NCBI GenBank assembly: GCA_963969495.1
Contig: OZ018321.1
Coordinates: forward strand, 68,089,035-68,153,034
From: Ceratothoa steindachneri
Lineage: Eukaryota; Arthropoda; Malacostraca; Isopoda; Cymothoidae
Direction of reading: 5' to 3'
Length of the DNA stretch: 64,000 nucleotides
Both the position numbers and the translations under genes were made by a program. This document shows, one piece after another, positions 22,729 through 33,149 of this stretch (its first letter is position 1; each line of letters starts with the position of its first letter). Under the pieces are notes generated by a model. It made no database searches and was not told the origin of the DNA. It was given only the letters and a program-made list of their open reading frames with translations.

Positions 22729-23063
22729 CTAACTAAAATTCCTTGCAATAAGAATTATGCCTTCTAGGGAGTTAGCCTACTTAAATATGGGCACTGACCT
22801 ATTCGTAATTGGTGTCTCGACCTAGATAACCAATGACTAAAATCACGCAAAAAAAAACACAAACAAATTATTATAACAGTTCTTTGAGCTACTCCAGCTT
22901 CTTAAGTTTAAAAAAAAGGGATAGCAATTGTTAAAACAAAAGGGAACAACTATATTCTATTCTTATAAAGAAAACCACTATGCTTTACTCGACTGAGACC
23001 AGTGTTTGCAAAAATATAGCGCTATAGCGTTAAACCTTACACACTTGAAACCAAATTTCAATA

Positions 23064-23064
<1 letters not shown>

Positions 23065-23136
<72 letters not shown>
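23065..23136. repeat. (TA)n microsatellite at the internal border of the 5' LTR
   Basis: About 72 bp of pure TA separate the LTR border (23137) from internal sequence. In an ordinary element the primer-binding site would start here. Confidence 0.95.
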
Positions 23137-23141
<5 letters not shown>

Positions 23142-24559
23142 TAGAATGGAGTCACGACGATATACCATATATAACTATTCGTTGAGGAAACAATTCAATT
23201 ATATTTCGAGTGCGTGGTTATCTGGTTGACTGATGTTATTTATCTTCAATATGCTTTAGCCCTGGAACTGAGCTCAAGAAAAATAATATAGCTATCATTA
23301 ATAAAATAATATTTTATTAATAAAACTATCAACAACACACAAAACGGAAAATGTTTACATAAACAGAGAATGGAAAGGGTCGTGGGAAATATCTAACTAA
23401 TCCGAGGATTAAGATTACGAGAGATTTAAAAAAAAGGTAAACAAATAAAAATTAAAGGGATGGGATGGTTCGCTAAAACATTTGAAGCACAGGGTAGGGT
23501 TGACGAAAGGTTAGGTAATCAAAAGTAATGCTTAGCTTACGTAATTACAAGTTGTTGTGCAGAGAAAGGCGACGCGAACGAATCTTCGGCCTGCTGAGAG
23601 TTCCAGCCAAAGGGGGGGAGATTAAATTATCCTGACGTGATGTCTTGGGAATGAAAACCGTTTCTTAACGAACGGGCTTGAAGAACACTGGCTATTCTAA
23701 CGTTGTTCTCTTCTAAACAACAGCAGGGGTGAGAACCGTCTCTTGTCTACGGGCTCAAAGAACAATGGCTGTTCCAACCTTGTTCTCTTTCTGAACAATA
23801 GGGGGGAGGGTAAGAACCGTTTCTTTGCAACGGGTTTATAGAACATTGGCTGTTCTAACGTTGTTCTCTTTCTGAACAACAGGGGGGATGGTGAAAACAG
23901 TCTCTTTTCAACGGGCTCAAAGAACAATAACTGTTCTACGTTGTTCTTTTCTGAACAACAGGGGTGTGTGAGAACCGTCTCTTGTCTACGGGCTCAAATA
24001 TCAATGGCTGTTCTAACGTTGTTCTCTTTCTGAAAAACAGGGGGGAGGGAGAACCGTTTCTTGTCAACGCGCTCAAAGAACAATGGCTGTTCTAACATTG
24101 TTCTCTTCTGAACAACAGGGGGCACCTTGTGGACTTGGCGTCTTGAAGGCTCAAATCTTGGCACTCAAGGGATATTGTCCTCTTCTGGACAATTATGGTG
24201 GATCTTGAGGTAGAGGGCCCTGGTGCACAAGTTGAGACTGGATTGGCGTGATGTCTCGCGAAGATAATCTGGATCTGATCTGATCTAATCGGTAAAGTTT
24301 ACATATAAATAGTCGGAGCCATTCCCTTGGCGAAGGGGACAATGGAGTGGGGGCTTCAAAGAAAGGCCCAGCCGCCGCCTGGGAACATACCTTATCTGCC
24401 CATAAGCCTAAGTCAATCTGGCGAGATCAGCACATGGGGCGAAACGGGGGGGGGATGAACCTCCTTGGTTAAATATTGACGCGAAGACGCACGTGGGTAG
24501 CAACGTGTGTCTAAACAACTTGTGATAGCGGTTGAAATTAATCGGCCTCAGCCTGTTCT

Positions 24560-24563
<4 letters not shown>
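23137..24563 (-). repeat. 5' LTR of the Gypsy element (1427 bp)
   Basis: Begins TATCGTAGAATGG on the plus strand (a G-to-A change in the terminal TG) and ends TGTTCTATCA. It aligns with 17323-18955 in the same orientation. It is flanked on both sides by (TA)n, so a separate solo LTR inserted in a TA tract is an alternative. Confidence 0.8.
23690..24125. repeat. Minisatellite of the second LTR, about six units
   Basis: Same unit as at 17850-18500, with the TTCTAACG-type anchor near 23696, 23776, 23858, 23933, 24013 and 24087. Fewer and more diverged units than the first LTR. Confidence 0.85.

Positions 24564-24627
<64 letters not shown>
24564..24627. repeat. (TA)n microsatellite on the outer side of the right LTR
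   Basis: About 64 bp of TA directly after the LTR end TTCTATCA. Confidence 0.97.
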
Positions 24628-24629
<2 letters not shown>

Positions 24630-24969
24630 CACCTTTGGCATTTGTCTTCAGGAATTTTTGTCGATGTTGTGTAATTTGTTACCAATTTTTAGCATATTTT
24701 TTTTCGTCGCGTGCGACTCTATGGCTCACTGTGTCGGTTGCTCTTCTTTTTGGACGTTTTTTGTAATAACATTGTAACTACTCAGCCCTGTCTGACGAAA
24801 TTTGAAACCCTTATGTCGTTTTACATTATCTGCCGAATGCTATAATTGCCAAAGTCCTCCCAAGTTAACCCAAGAATTATTTTGTTTGGAAAATAGCATC
24901 ATAACAATTAGGCCGATTCTAACGCTATTCAAAACCATTATGTGGTTTTACATTTTCTTTCAAATGATA

Positions 24970-26168
24970 CGAGGGGCGGTCAATAAGTTTTCCAATTTGG
25001 ATATAAGGAAACGAGATATGAGGAAAAGTCTTTTATTAGTTTTCAATATAACTACCCTCCACTTTAATGCACTTGCACCACTTGTCCATGAGGCTTCGAA
25101 TTGCCGACAACCAGAAATCTCCCGACTGCTGTTCAATCCACTCCTGGACAGCGAGTTGGACATCTTCATCGTCCGCAAATCAGCGTCCACGCAGTGCAGC
25201 TTTGAGCTGGCGGAATAAAAAGTAGTCGCTAGGGGCCAGATCTGGACTGTCAACTTGCCACGTTGCTTCTGACGGATGCACTTTTTCAACCCAGCCAGTT
25301 CTTCGGCGTAATATTGGCCTGTGATGGTCCTTCCACGAGGCGCATAGTCCCTCATTAACACTCCCTCAGAATCCCAGAAGATGGTGGCCATGATCTTTCC
25401 GGCTGAAGGTTGGGTCCAGAACATGATCGGGGTCGGAGAACCCTTGTGCTTCCAGGCCATGCTTTGGAGCTTGGTCTCGGGATCCCAATGATGGACCCAC
25501 CTTTCATCACCTGTCACTATGCGTGACTCGAATTTCTCCGGGTCTTGGTTGTACAGGAGCAGCATGTCCTCCGATCTTTGACGACGTTGATGTTGATCAT
25601 GCGGTGTGAGGTTTCGTGAGGTTTATAGAGACCCAACGGGCCGTGACCTAGGTCATGGCTTAATTGTCGTGGACGATGTTGATAATACTTCCATGTGATA
25701 TTCCAAGTTCTCGCTTGATTTCTTCGACCTTCACCCGTCGATTTTGGAGGATCATCCTCTCCACATGGGCAATATTGTCCTTGTTGGTCACGTCTGACGG
25801 GCGTCCTGGACGGGGGTCATCTTCAAGGGACTCACGACCATGGTGGAACTCGCTATTCCAGCGAGCAATGGTTGCATATGAAGGGGCGGTGTTGGTGTAT
25901 ACTGCAACTATGCGTTCATGGATCTCTTTTGCATACTTGCCTTCCCTCGGTCAAAAATTTGATCACTCTGCGGTGCTCAACCTTCTTCATTGTTGAAAGA
26001 TTTGTGAATGACGATCTGCGATCAGCTACTGCTTCTTAAATAGATGAGGCAGGAGCGTGCGGCTTCAGCTCCTGACGTGTCATAACCTTTGCTAACACCT
26101 TCACAAACAGCCACCTCCCTTTCTCTGTTTAGCCCTACCAATTCACAAAACTTATTGACCGTACCTCG
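24970..26168 (-). mobile_element. mariner (DD34D) copy 2, both ends present
   Basis: The left end is TA-CGAGGGGCGGTCAATAAGTTTT (TA at 24968-24969) and the right end AAAACTTATTGACCGTACCTCG-TA (TA at 26169-26170). The terminal repeats pair over about 22 bp with one or two differences. Length is 1199 bp, slightly less than a full mariner because of internal deletions. It sits inside a 120-bp tandem-repeat unit. The transposase lies on the minus strand. Confidence 0.92.
25050..25990 (-). pseudogene. mariner transposase relic, second catalytic aspartate deleted
   Basis: The start codon is at 25990 (minus strand), followed by a decayed HTH region (25980-25640). The 201-codon frame from 25565 holds LLLYNQDPEKFESRIVTGDE with the first catalytic aspartate (TGDERW), then HHWDPETKLQSMAWKHKGSP, GKIMATIFWDSEGVLMRDYA and RTITGQYYAEELAGLKKCIR. 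After KQRGK a deletion removes the QDNAP-type motif with the second aspartate. The DNA for the third (PSDYFLF) follows at about 25230-25250, but out of frame. Copy 1 lacks a different, overlapping section. Confidence 0.85.
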
Positions 26169-26245
26169 TATAGTTGCCAAAGTTCTATCAAGGTAATCCC
26201 GGGAATCCTTTTGTTTTAGCAATAACATCATAACTTTTCGGCCGA

Positions 26246-27180
26246 TACTCTGCTAGACTAGACTAGGTATAATATGCTATACTCTGCTAGGCAAGCCTAG
26301 AATAGGCTATGCTATCCTAGTATTATAGGCTAGTCTATACTATGCTAAGATATCTTGTACAAGGGAAAGATATACTATGCTAATTTAGGTTATAATATGA
26401 TATGCTAGGCCTGAAAATATTAGGCTATGCTTGACTACGGTATAATAGTATATTATAGACTATACATGTCTAGGATAGTTAATGCTAGGCTAAGCTATAC
26501 TAGGCTAGGCAGGGCATGAAAGGCTATACTAGGATACGCTACGCTAGTTTAGGCTATGATATACTAAGCTATGCTACACTAAGCTATTCTTCGCTATACC
26601 AGGATATGATAATCGAGGCTTTGCTAGGAGGCTAAGTAATATTAGCCTAGGCTACGATCTATTAGTCTAGTCTTTGCTAGGCGATACTATAATATGCTAT
26701 GTTATACTAACTATGCTATGGTTGGCTAGAGTAAAGTAGGATATGATATACTCTACTAGGCTATGCTAGTCTAGGCTAGAATATGCTAACTAGGCTAGGG
26801 TAGAATATACTACGCTAGGCTAAACTAGGCTATACTAGACTAGGGTAAGCTAAGCTAGGCTAGACTAAGTTTTAATATACAATTGTAGGCTGCGCTGCGC
26901 TAGGCTTGACTAAGTTTTAATATACAATTGTAGGCTGCGCAAAGCTTGGCTAAGCTATATTCTGCTAGGCAGGCTAGGCTATACTTTGATAACCAAGGCT
27001 ATGCTCGGATACACTGTGATAGGCTCAGGTATACTACACTAAGCTAGGTTATTCTAATATATAATATGCTAGGCTATATATGCAAGTCTATACTAGGCTA
27101 CTCTCGGGTATACTATGCTATTCTAGGCCATTCTATGCGATGCAAGGCTATGCTGGAATATACTACGCAACCTCTAGTTA
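26246..27180. repeat. Degenerate pentanucleotide block (CTAGG/CTATG-like)
   Basis: Almost a kilobase built from CTAGG, CTATG, CTATA and CTAAG words in 5-bp steps (for example GGCTATGCTAGTCTAGGCTA at about 26758). Longer repeats also occur: GACTAAGTTTTAATATACAA is present at about 26863 and again at about 26910. No reading frame stays open. The word is related to, but not the same as, the arthropod telomere TTAGG/CCTAA. Confidence 0.85.
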
Positions 27181-27189
27181 ATTTTTCAT

Positions 27190-28850
27190 GACTTTTGTTT
27201 TTCCAAGAATTATAAAACATTGTTTTAAGCTGTAGTTCACCAGGGATGAGTCCAATATCATAAATGCCTTTGCTTTGCGAGTTTGTCCTGAAAATTTCTT
27301 CTAGATATGACGTGAATAATTTCGAAGTGCTAGTATCTTCTTTTATAATGGAAAGCTATATGAATCCTTATGCAATTATGATATATTTGTTGTAGGATAT
27401 TTATATAGATAGATAGGAACTATACTTAGATTCTTCAATGCTGTTGGGATCGCTGGTGTTTCTATTGAATCAAATGCTTTTTGGTAGTCTGCAAATAACA
27501 AGTGAGAAGAGTTTTCAATAAGTTAGTTAAAAGTGTATATTTGGTCAATTTTTGAAAAACCTTTTTTAATGCCAGCTTGTTTCCTCCTTGGTTGGTCCTT
27601 GTGCTAGTTTTGCAGTGTGTTAGTAATAGGTCTTCAAAAGAGATTATAGACAAACGAGCGAAAACTGATTTTGTTCCTTTGTTTTTAAAATTCGTTTGAT
27701 CCCCTTTTTGTGTAGAACGATAATTATATCATTGTACAACTTGTCCGAAATCTCGCCTTGTTTAATATATTCAGTGAAGAGGCAAGCTATTTTATCCAGA
27801 ATGACTACTCTAGAATATTTCACAAGTGCGACGTGATTTTATCGTGATCTTGTGCTTTGTAACCTTTTGTTTGTTTAAGTGAAATTTCAATTTTAACTAT
27901 TCTTGTTTGATCATTTATCATTATACTATCATGCTCTTTAATTGACACTGTGAGATTTTCCCTTCGTAATGTTTCTTTAGACAATTCATATCCCCACTCC
28001 TTCTTTCATGGTGTCTGCAACAATAGTTGTATTACAATTTCTGATGTCAGCTCTCAGTTTCTTTTTAATCAGCTTGTCTAGTTCTGCTAATTTAATTAGC
28101 TGGTTGGTGTTTGTTGTATTAAGGTATTTGCTCTCGTTCATTATGCTTAGAGCTTCGTCTTTGAGTTTGTTTTTGTTCGTGTTTTAGGTTTCTTTCTATT
28201 TTTCAGCACTGTGTAATGTGTTTCATCAATTTATTGTTCATAGCTTGTATATTTGCTAGTCATAGTGGGCTCAAGCGGATTTTCATAGTATTCTCTATGA
28301 AGATGGCACTTGAATTCTGAAACGAGATTTTCCTGAATCTTAATTGGCTTATTATTGTAATGGAATAGCTTTCTCCACTCTCTTTGAATGATAATCCAAC
28401 TCATACATGTGATTAGATCAGGTTTACCCTGATGAATAAAAGAATCTATTTAATTCTGGCTCCGACCTAGCAGATGTCGATGCGTACATTTAGACTATTT
28501 TGAGTTTTTCTTTTTTGATACTTATAGATGTAATTAAGTTACTTTATCCAATATGCCGTCAAACTCTAATATAATTTGTTTGAGCTCTTTGTATCAGGAA
28601 ACAAACTGGATGCTGACTTCATGGTGACTCTATTAAATTTACCTCCTTAAATAGGGTGTTACAGTTGGAAATTGCATTGTAAGTCATTATCTGAGTTTTT
28701 GATGTCGTCATTGTGATTGAAATTGTAGGCAGTTGCAATTTGACTCACAAGACCTCTGACTACACAAACACCGTGGTTGCTATGGTAGGTAGCAATTAGG
28801 CTCACATCAATCATTTCCACTCCCGCACTGTGGCTAGACCTTAGTTTAAA
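27190..28850 (-). pseudogene. RTE-like LINE relic
   Basis: Minus-strand fragments match endonuclease-RT proteins of RTE type: near 28470-28430 KPDLITCMSWIIIQREWRK-like remains of the endonuclease end; VLHKKGDQTNFKNKGTKS at about 27720; QAGIKKGFSKIDQIYTFN and ADYQKAFDSIETPAIPTALK at about 27600-27440, the RT motif that includes a catalytic aspartate. The Y/F-ADD box was not recognised. Stops and frameshifts are frequent. The protein would nick target DNA and copy the element RNA there. Confidence 0.65.
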
Positions 28851-29062
28851 TCCGTTAAACCAATACGAACGGCCGAAAATATTAGAACGTTTTTAGGTTG
28901 AGAAGTTTCGGAGCCTAAACTAACCTGCCGGCCCAAAGTAAGTTGGTAGCTAGGGGACGTCAGCGAAAGTATTCGACAATAGCTACTTTCCGCCTCAGAA
29001 ATAGATCTCAGCACCCCCCCTATTACCCTACCGATCCCCATGTTTTCTTACATCCACTACAA
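28851..29062. other. Unassigned spacer
   Basis: A 66-codon minus-strand frame (28841-29041) shows no recognisable motif. Confidence 0.4.
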
Positions 29063-29329
29063 TATAACGCATAAGATAATCTTTTTTAAGACAGCCAAAA
29101 AAATCTGCCTTTCGATCGGCGTTTTAATTATTATCCCAGCTTGGCGAAGAGAATTGAAAATTTGTTTTATCCACTCCTATCAAACCACATAATTATGATT
29201 GAGCTATTGCAAATAAAGTGGATAAAACAAATTTTCCATTCTCTACGCTAAGCAAGGATGACAATTAAGAAGGCCAATCGAAAGACATTTAGGGGAGGTG
29301 TCTTAGAAAAGCTTATTTTATGCGTTATC
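29063..29329. mobile_element. Fold-back (MITE-like) element with about 110-bp arms
   Basis: Left arm 29063-29175 and right arm 29217-29329 are inverted copies separated by about 41 bp. Inner ends pair as TTTGTTTTATCCACT with AGTGGATAAAACAAA, outer ends as ATAACGCATAA with TTATGCGTTAT. Mid-arm matches include GCCTTTCGATCGGC with GGCCAATCGAAAGAC, with scattered mismatches. No coding capacity. A transcript would fold into a long hairpin. Confidence 0.85.
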
Positions 29330-29409
29330 TTCTCAATTATGTGAGAAGAGCTCCTTCCGAGGGCTTCGATGAAGAGCTAGTTAGCCAAAGAATTGCCTTC
29401 TTATTAACA

Positions 29410-29411
<2 letters not shown>

Positions 29412-29488
<77 letters not shown>
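29412..29488. repeat. (TA)n microsatellite, about 77 bp
   Basis: Pure TA directly before the left end of the Tc1-like element at 29489. Confidence 0.97.
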
Positions 29489-29491
<3 letters not shown>

Positions 29492-30783
29492 CGCCTGCGA
29501 AAAGTATCCGATGAGCATCAAAATTTTTAATATTTTCAATGATATTCACAGACGCATAATTCCCTTTTTATTTGTTCGGGTGACACCTAGTACCTTTCAT
29601 AAAACGCTCTGATATCACAGCTTTCCAATGCAATCTTAGCAGTTGTTGCCTGTGGACTTGCATCATATTTGTGCGATTTCATGTGTTTTACCATTTCATT
29701 ATTATTTTGTGATGTTTTACAGAAAATGGTCTGAATAAAATTTATTTCTAATGTTTGCTAAGAAACAACTCGAGAGTGATTGTCGAGGTGCTATTGTTGC
29801 TCTTCATAAATGTAGTAAATTTCAAAGATCGAGAATTAATAAATTAAACAGCCCAAATTACTGTTAATTTATGGGTTTAACGTGCTAAAAAAAATGTTCG
29901 ACTATCTACGCCAGTACCTAAAGAACGATCCGGTAGACTGAGAAAAACAAATTCGCGAATAGAAATGCTTATGAAACGTTTAGTAGTGAATAATAAAACA
30001 ATAACTGCGATACAACTAAAATTTAATATGAATAAGTTATTAACTGATGTTTCTGAAAGAACTATCCAGGAGCGGCTTCAAAAATAACTCGGATTACCAT
30101 CTCGCCATGCTGCAAAGAACACATTCATTAATGAAAAAATGCTTAACTAACGTGTCGCATTTTGAAAATTAGATTCATTGGACTAGTGATGAGTGGAAAA
30201 AAGTTTTATATAGCGATGATTTAACATTTTTAACATTCAGAAGCTGTCCTAAAAAGGTTCGTCGGCCCATTGGCTCAAATAGAATGTACCCTAAATACAC
30301 CCAAAAGACAATGAAACACAATCCAAGTGTGATGATTTGGGTTTTTTTCAGCTTTCAAGGGAGAGGAAGCATATATTTTGTTTCTACCAACACAAATATG
30401 AATGCGCACGGTAGTTAGTAATGTTACAGGAGCATCTTTCGGCGGTACTGACAATTCATGAGAGAGAAACATTCATTCATGATTGGGCACCTTCTCACAA
30501 TGCTAAAATTGTAATAAAATGGCTTACTGACAATAAATTTAAAAATTTTGATTGACCTGGTAATAATAGTCAAGACCACAATCCCATATAAAATTTAAGG
30601 CTAATAATAAAAAATATTATTGAAGGCCAAGACACCGGCTTCGTCGAAAAATTAAGAGAGGCCATCATAAAGGTATGAAGCAAATAAATATCAGTTGAAG
30701 TTTGTCAAAACTTGATCAAATCCATGTCTTTTTATGTTAAAAATATAAATTTAGAGGGTGATCAGATACTTTTTACGGGTTCC

Positions 30784-30784
<1 letters not shown>
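29489..30784 (+). mobile_element. Tc1-like element between two (TA)n tracts
   Basis: The left end CAGCGCCTGCGAAAAGTATC (29489) and the reverse complement of the right end, TGGAACCCGTAAAAAGTATC, agree best in the inner part AAAAGTATC. Total length 1296 bp is typical of Tc1. Both ends abut TA tracts, so the TA duplication cannot be told from the microsatellite. Confidence 0.8.
29900..30700 (+). pseudogene. Tc1-like transposase relic
   Basis: Fragments in order: MLMKRLVVNNKTITAIQLKF, ERTIQERLQK (HTH region), SDEWKKVLYSDDLTFLTFR with the first aspartate, FIHDWAPSHNAKIVIKWL with the second aspartate, and NSQDHNPI followed by a stop exactly where the third catalytic residue (glutamate of PIE) belongs. 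Spacing between the second aspartate and that stop is about 35 residues. More than ten stops are present across the frame. Confidence 0.75.

Positions 30785-30835
<51 letters not shown>
30785..30835. repeat. (TA)n microsatellite, about 50 bp
   Basis: TA tract between the Tc1 right end and the LTR-like block. Confidence 0.95.
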
Positions 30836-30837
<2 letters not shown>

Positions 30838-31870
30838 GGGGGAATTCTAGGTGGAATTTCTTTTTCAGCACGAAAGTGACATCCATGCGTTAAAGAAAAT
30901 TCCTAGAATTTGAGGAGGCTTAAATTGGTAAGCCTTTCCCCCCCATCCACAAGCGGTAGCCTTGAACCTCGTCCACCCCGGACCACCTTTTCGCGGGTTA
31001 GAATCACCTGGGCGTGAAGGTTCAAGGCCATTCGAGAGTAGCGCTGGCCAAACACCTCATGTTTTCCCCACCCCTGCGGGGGGAGCCTTGGGTATATAGA
31101 TCTCGTTCTCCATTTGGAAGATACAGAGTTGAAGAGTCTCGCATGATCCAAGAAGAATTTCCCCTAGTTCTAAGTTAGGTGCTTAACAATGAAGCAAAGT
31201 GACGGCTGAACTATTCGTGTCGTTGGAATTTGCCCAGTGAGGTATTTCCGAGCGATTTTTCCAACTCCACTCATCAACTCCTGTCGAAGCCCTTCTTGCT
31301 CACTTCTCGTCTTCGGGTGGCCGAAATACTCTTCCCTGGACCGGACGTTACCGCCCCCCGCCCCCATTGGTAAACCATCATCACGTTAACTCCCCGCTCA
31401 GAAGTTCTGAATGACCTCGCCCTCACGTTTATTGCCTGCAGAAGACACCCGTGAAACCTTACCGTGAGATATCACCCGGAATCCTCTGTAAGCCAACTCC
31501 TTATCCCCCTTCAGCAACCCATTTTAATTAATCCTACCCATTGGAATAGTCTCCTTCTGTAACGCATTAATTTCTAACTTCAGAGTCTGATGCATAACTC
31601 TGCAATTCCCCCCTCATTTACCGATTTAATTTTGCCCATTGATTCTCTTATTTTATGTAAATAAAATTATATTTTTGTACATGCCTCTTTAAATAACCTT
31701 TAGCTGTGCTATTGCCCAAATTTTACCTGACCTCGTTTTGCACTCTATTCTCGCTGCTTCGCGCGTTGAAACTCGTGGCATTCCGCCCCTTTGTTGGTTC
31801 GCCTTTAAGTTATTAGTCCCTTCTTCATAGATATAATATGGTATTGATATAATATAATGTCACACCACAG

Positions 31871-31872
<2 letters not shown>
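30836..31872 (+). mobile_element. LTR-like block bracketed by (TA)n
   Basis: GC-rich 1-kb segment with a TATA-like TATATAGA at about 31093 and a polyadenylation signal AATAAA at 31660, in the order of an LTR promoter and terminator. AAATAAAATTATATTTTTGT here is also present at 34037 in the next LTR-like block. Plausible TG and CA ends (TGGGGGG at 30835; CACACCACA near 31869) touch the TA tracts. No coding domain is inside. A solo LTR is the best guess. Confidence 0.45.
30841..30910. repeat. Imperfect inverted repeat (hairpin)
   Basis: GGAATTCTAGGTGGAATTTC pairs imperfectly with AAAGAAAATTCCTAGAATTT about 30 bp downstream. Confidence 0.6.

Positions 31873-31958
<86 letters not shown>
31873..31958. 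repeat. (TA)n microsatellite, about 86 bp
   Basis: Pure AT dinucleotides following GTCACACCACAGAA and followed by TTCCGTTCCAG. Confidence 0.97.
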
Positions 31959-31960
<2 letters not shown>

Positions 31961-33149
31961 CGTTCCAGTTCCACACAAAAGAAATTTCTAGTGTGAGGAC
32001 TTATCAAACCAATTCTTCAGATTACATAGTTACACTACAGCTGGTAGCCCTCTTATCTGTAGTGACAGAAAAAGTACGATAAATGGAATTCTTCTAGTTC
32101 CTTTTAAAAGGCTGAACTTTATCTCCATAAGATTTCACAGGCCTATATTTCCCAAAAACCTGTTTTGCACAAACGCACAAGTAATCTCTTTTGGGGGAGG
32201 TGGGGCAAAAGACAGCAGCCTCTTTGCCAATCATGGGCTTCCTATCCTATTGTACCACCTAAATAGGAATTTCCATACCTTATTTTATATAATAATTAAT
32301 TGTCATTGCCTCCGCACAGTTTCGATGCTCTCTTGATATGTTAATGAGTCCATATCAACATTAGGAATATTCATTGTAATAAAATCGAACGGTATTAAAT
32401 TGTTAACTTCTTACAATTGCTATTTTCTAAGGCAATTTTTCTGGTCCCTCATGTCAAGGAGCTAACTAAATTCGTGTTTTCCACAAAAAATACCTTGTCC
32501 TAAAAAATTACCTTATTCAAATGGGATTTGAGAATTACTAGGCAGTGCTGTGGAAACCTTTTGCTCACATAGTGAATGTGAAACCCAGGCATTTACTTAT
32601 CTTTAACAAAGCGGTGACACCTCATTACAAGTGTTAACCCTCATTTTACATAAATACTGCTCAAAAAATGGCACAAACGCCAGAAAACAACAACTCAAAA
32701 AACATGGTAAGCACTACTAGCTGTACACTGATGGGTCATTAATGAAGGTTGTCTCATCGACATCCCCAACCCACGAAATCCTTGCCTACTTGGCATCGAC
32801 CCCATCACGAGGAGACTTCCTGATGGATACAGAATCTGTCAAAAACACCATTCATGAAACTTACGACAACTTGCGGCAAGAAGAGCCTCAATTTCTATTT
32901 AAAAGGCTGCAAGATGTCTGAGCCAAGCATTAACTGAGCAATCTCCGGTTGAGATTGAAACTATATTTTTACAGAACTTTTTAATTTATAATGTTAATTT
33001 TGACGTTTAAATTTTGTAACAAATGAACACCAATATTCCCTCTCATATTTAAACTAATATTTTTTGCGAGGTTACAAGATAATTTTGATGATCGATCTAC
33101 AAAATAAAAGAACAACCTCTGACCCATCTCCCTAATTTATTGGGAACTA
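31959..33149. other. Unassigned AT-rich sequence
   Basis: A short readable run near 32670-32930 has many stops and no motif I can name. Nothing else is supported. Confidence 0.35.

Larger units (their letters stand above)
17323..24563 (-). mobile_element. Gypsy-type LTR retrotransposon, minus orientation, integrase missing
   Basis: Two direct repeats in the same orientation bound the element: 17323-18955 (3' LTR) and 23137-24563 (5' LTR). The internal part on the minus strand carries gag, a zinc-knuckle remnant, protease, RT and RNase H in Gypsy order. After the RNase H tail (VADALSR near 19400) only about 440 bp remain before the 3' LTR, so the integrase has been lost. Next to the 3' LTR a purine-rich tract (minus strand GGAATGGAGGGGCG) is present. 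Both outer ends abut (TA)n, as expected if the element entered a TA tract. A (TA)n block also lies between the 5' LTR and the internal region, where a primer-binding site should be. Confidence 0.85.
24706..26245 (-). mobile_element. Tandem-repeat element with terminal hairpin, copy 1 (interrupted by a mariner)
   Basis: Minus-strand copy of the element at 60350-60840. A terminal hairpin GTCGC-GT-GCGAC lies at 24706-24717. Next to it is a flank TCTATGGCTCACTGTGTCGG that matches the other copy in about 20 of 26 bases. Two full units of a 120-128 bp repeat (each holding the reverse complement of TTTCAAATTTCGTTAGAAT) follow at about 24790-24969. A mariner then interrupts the third unit, which continues at 26171-26245 (GTTGCCAAAGTTCTATC). 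The layout of tandem units followed by a GC-rich end hairpin recalls non-autonomous Helentron-type elements, but no diagnostic end was proven. Confidence 0.55.

Noticed and set aside
22371..22767. Plus-strand Phe/Leu-rich frames of 103 and 115 codons
   Set aside because: They are the antisense of the charged coiled-coil part of Gag.
24802..25218. 138-codon plus frame across the tandem repeat and mariner end
   Set aside because: It is antisense to the mariner and the repeat units.
26246..27180. Possible interstitial telomere repeat
   Set aside because: The pentamer is CTAGG/CTATG and not TTAGG/CCTAA, and it is too irregular.
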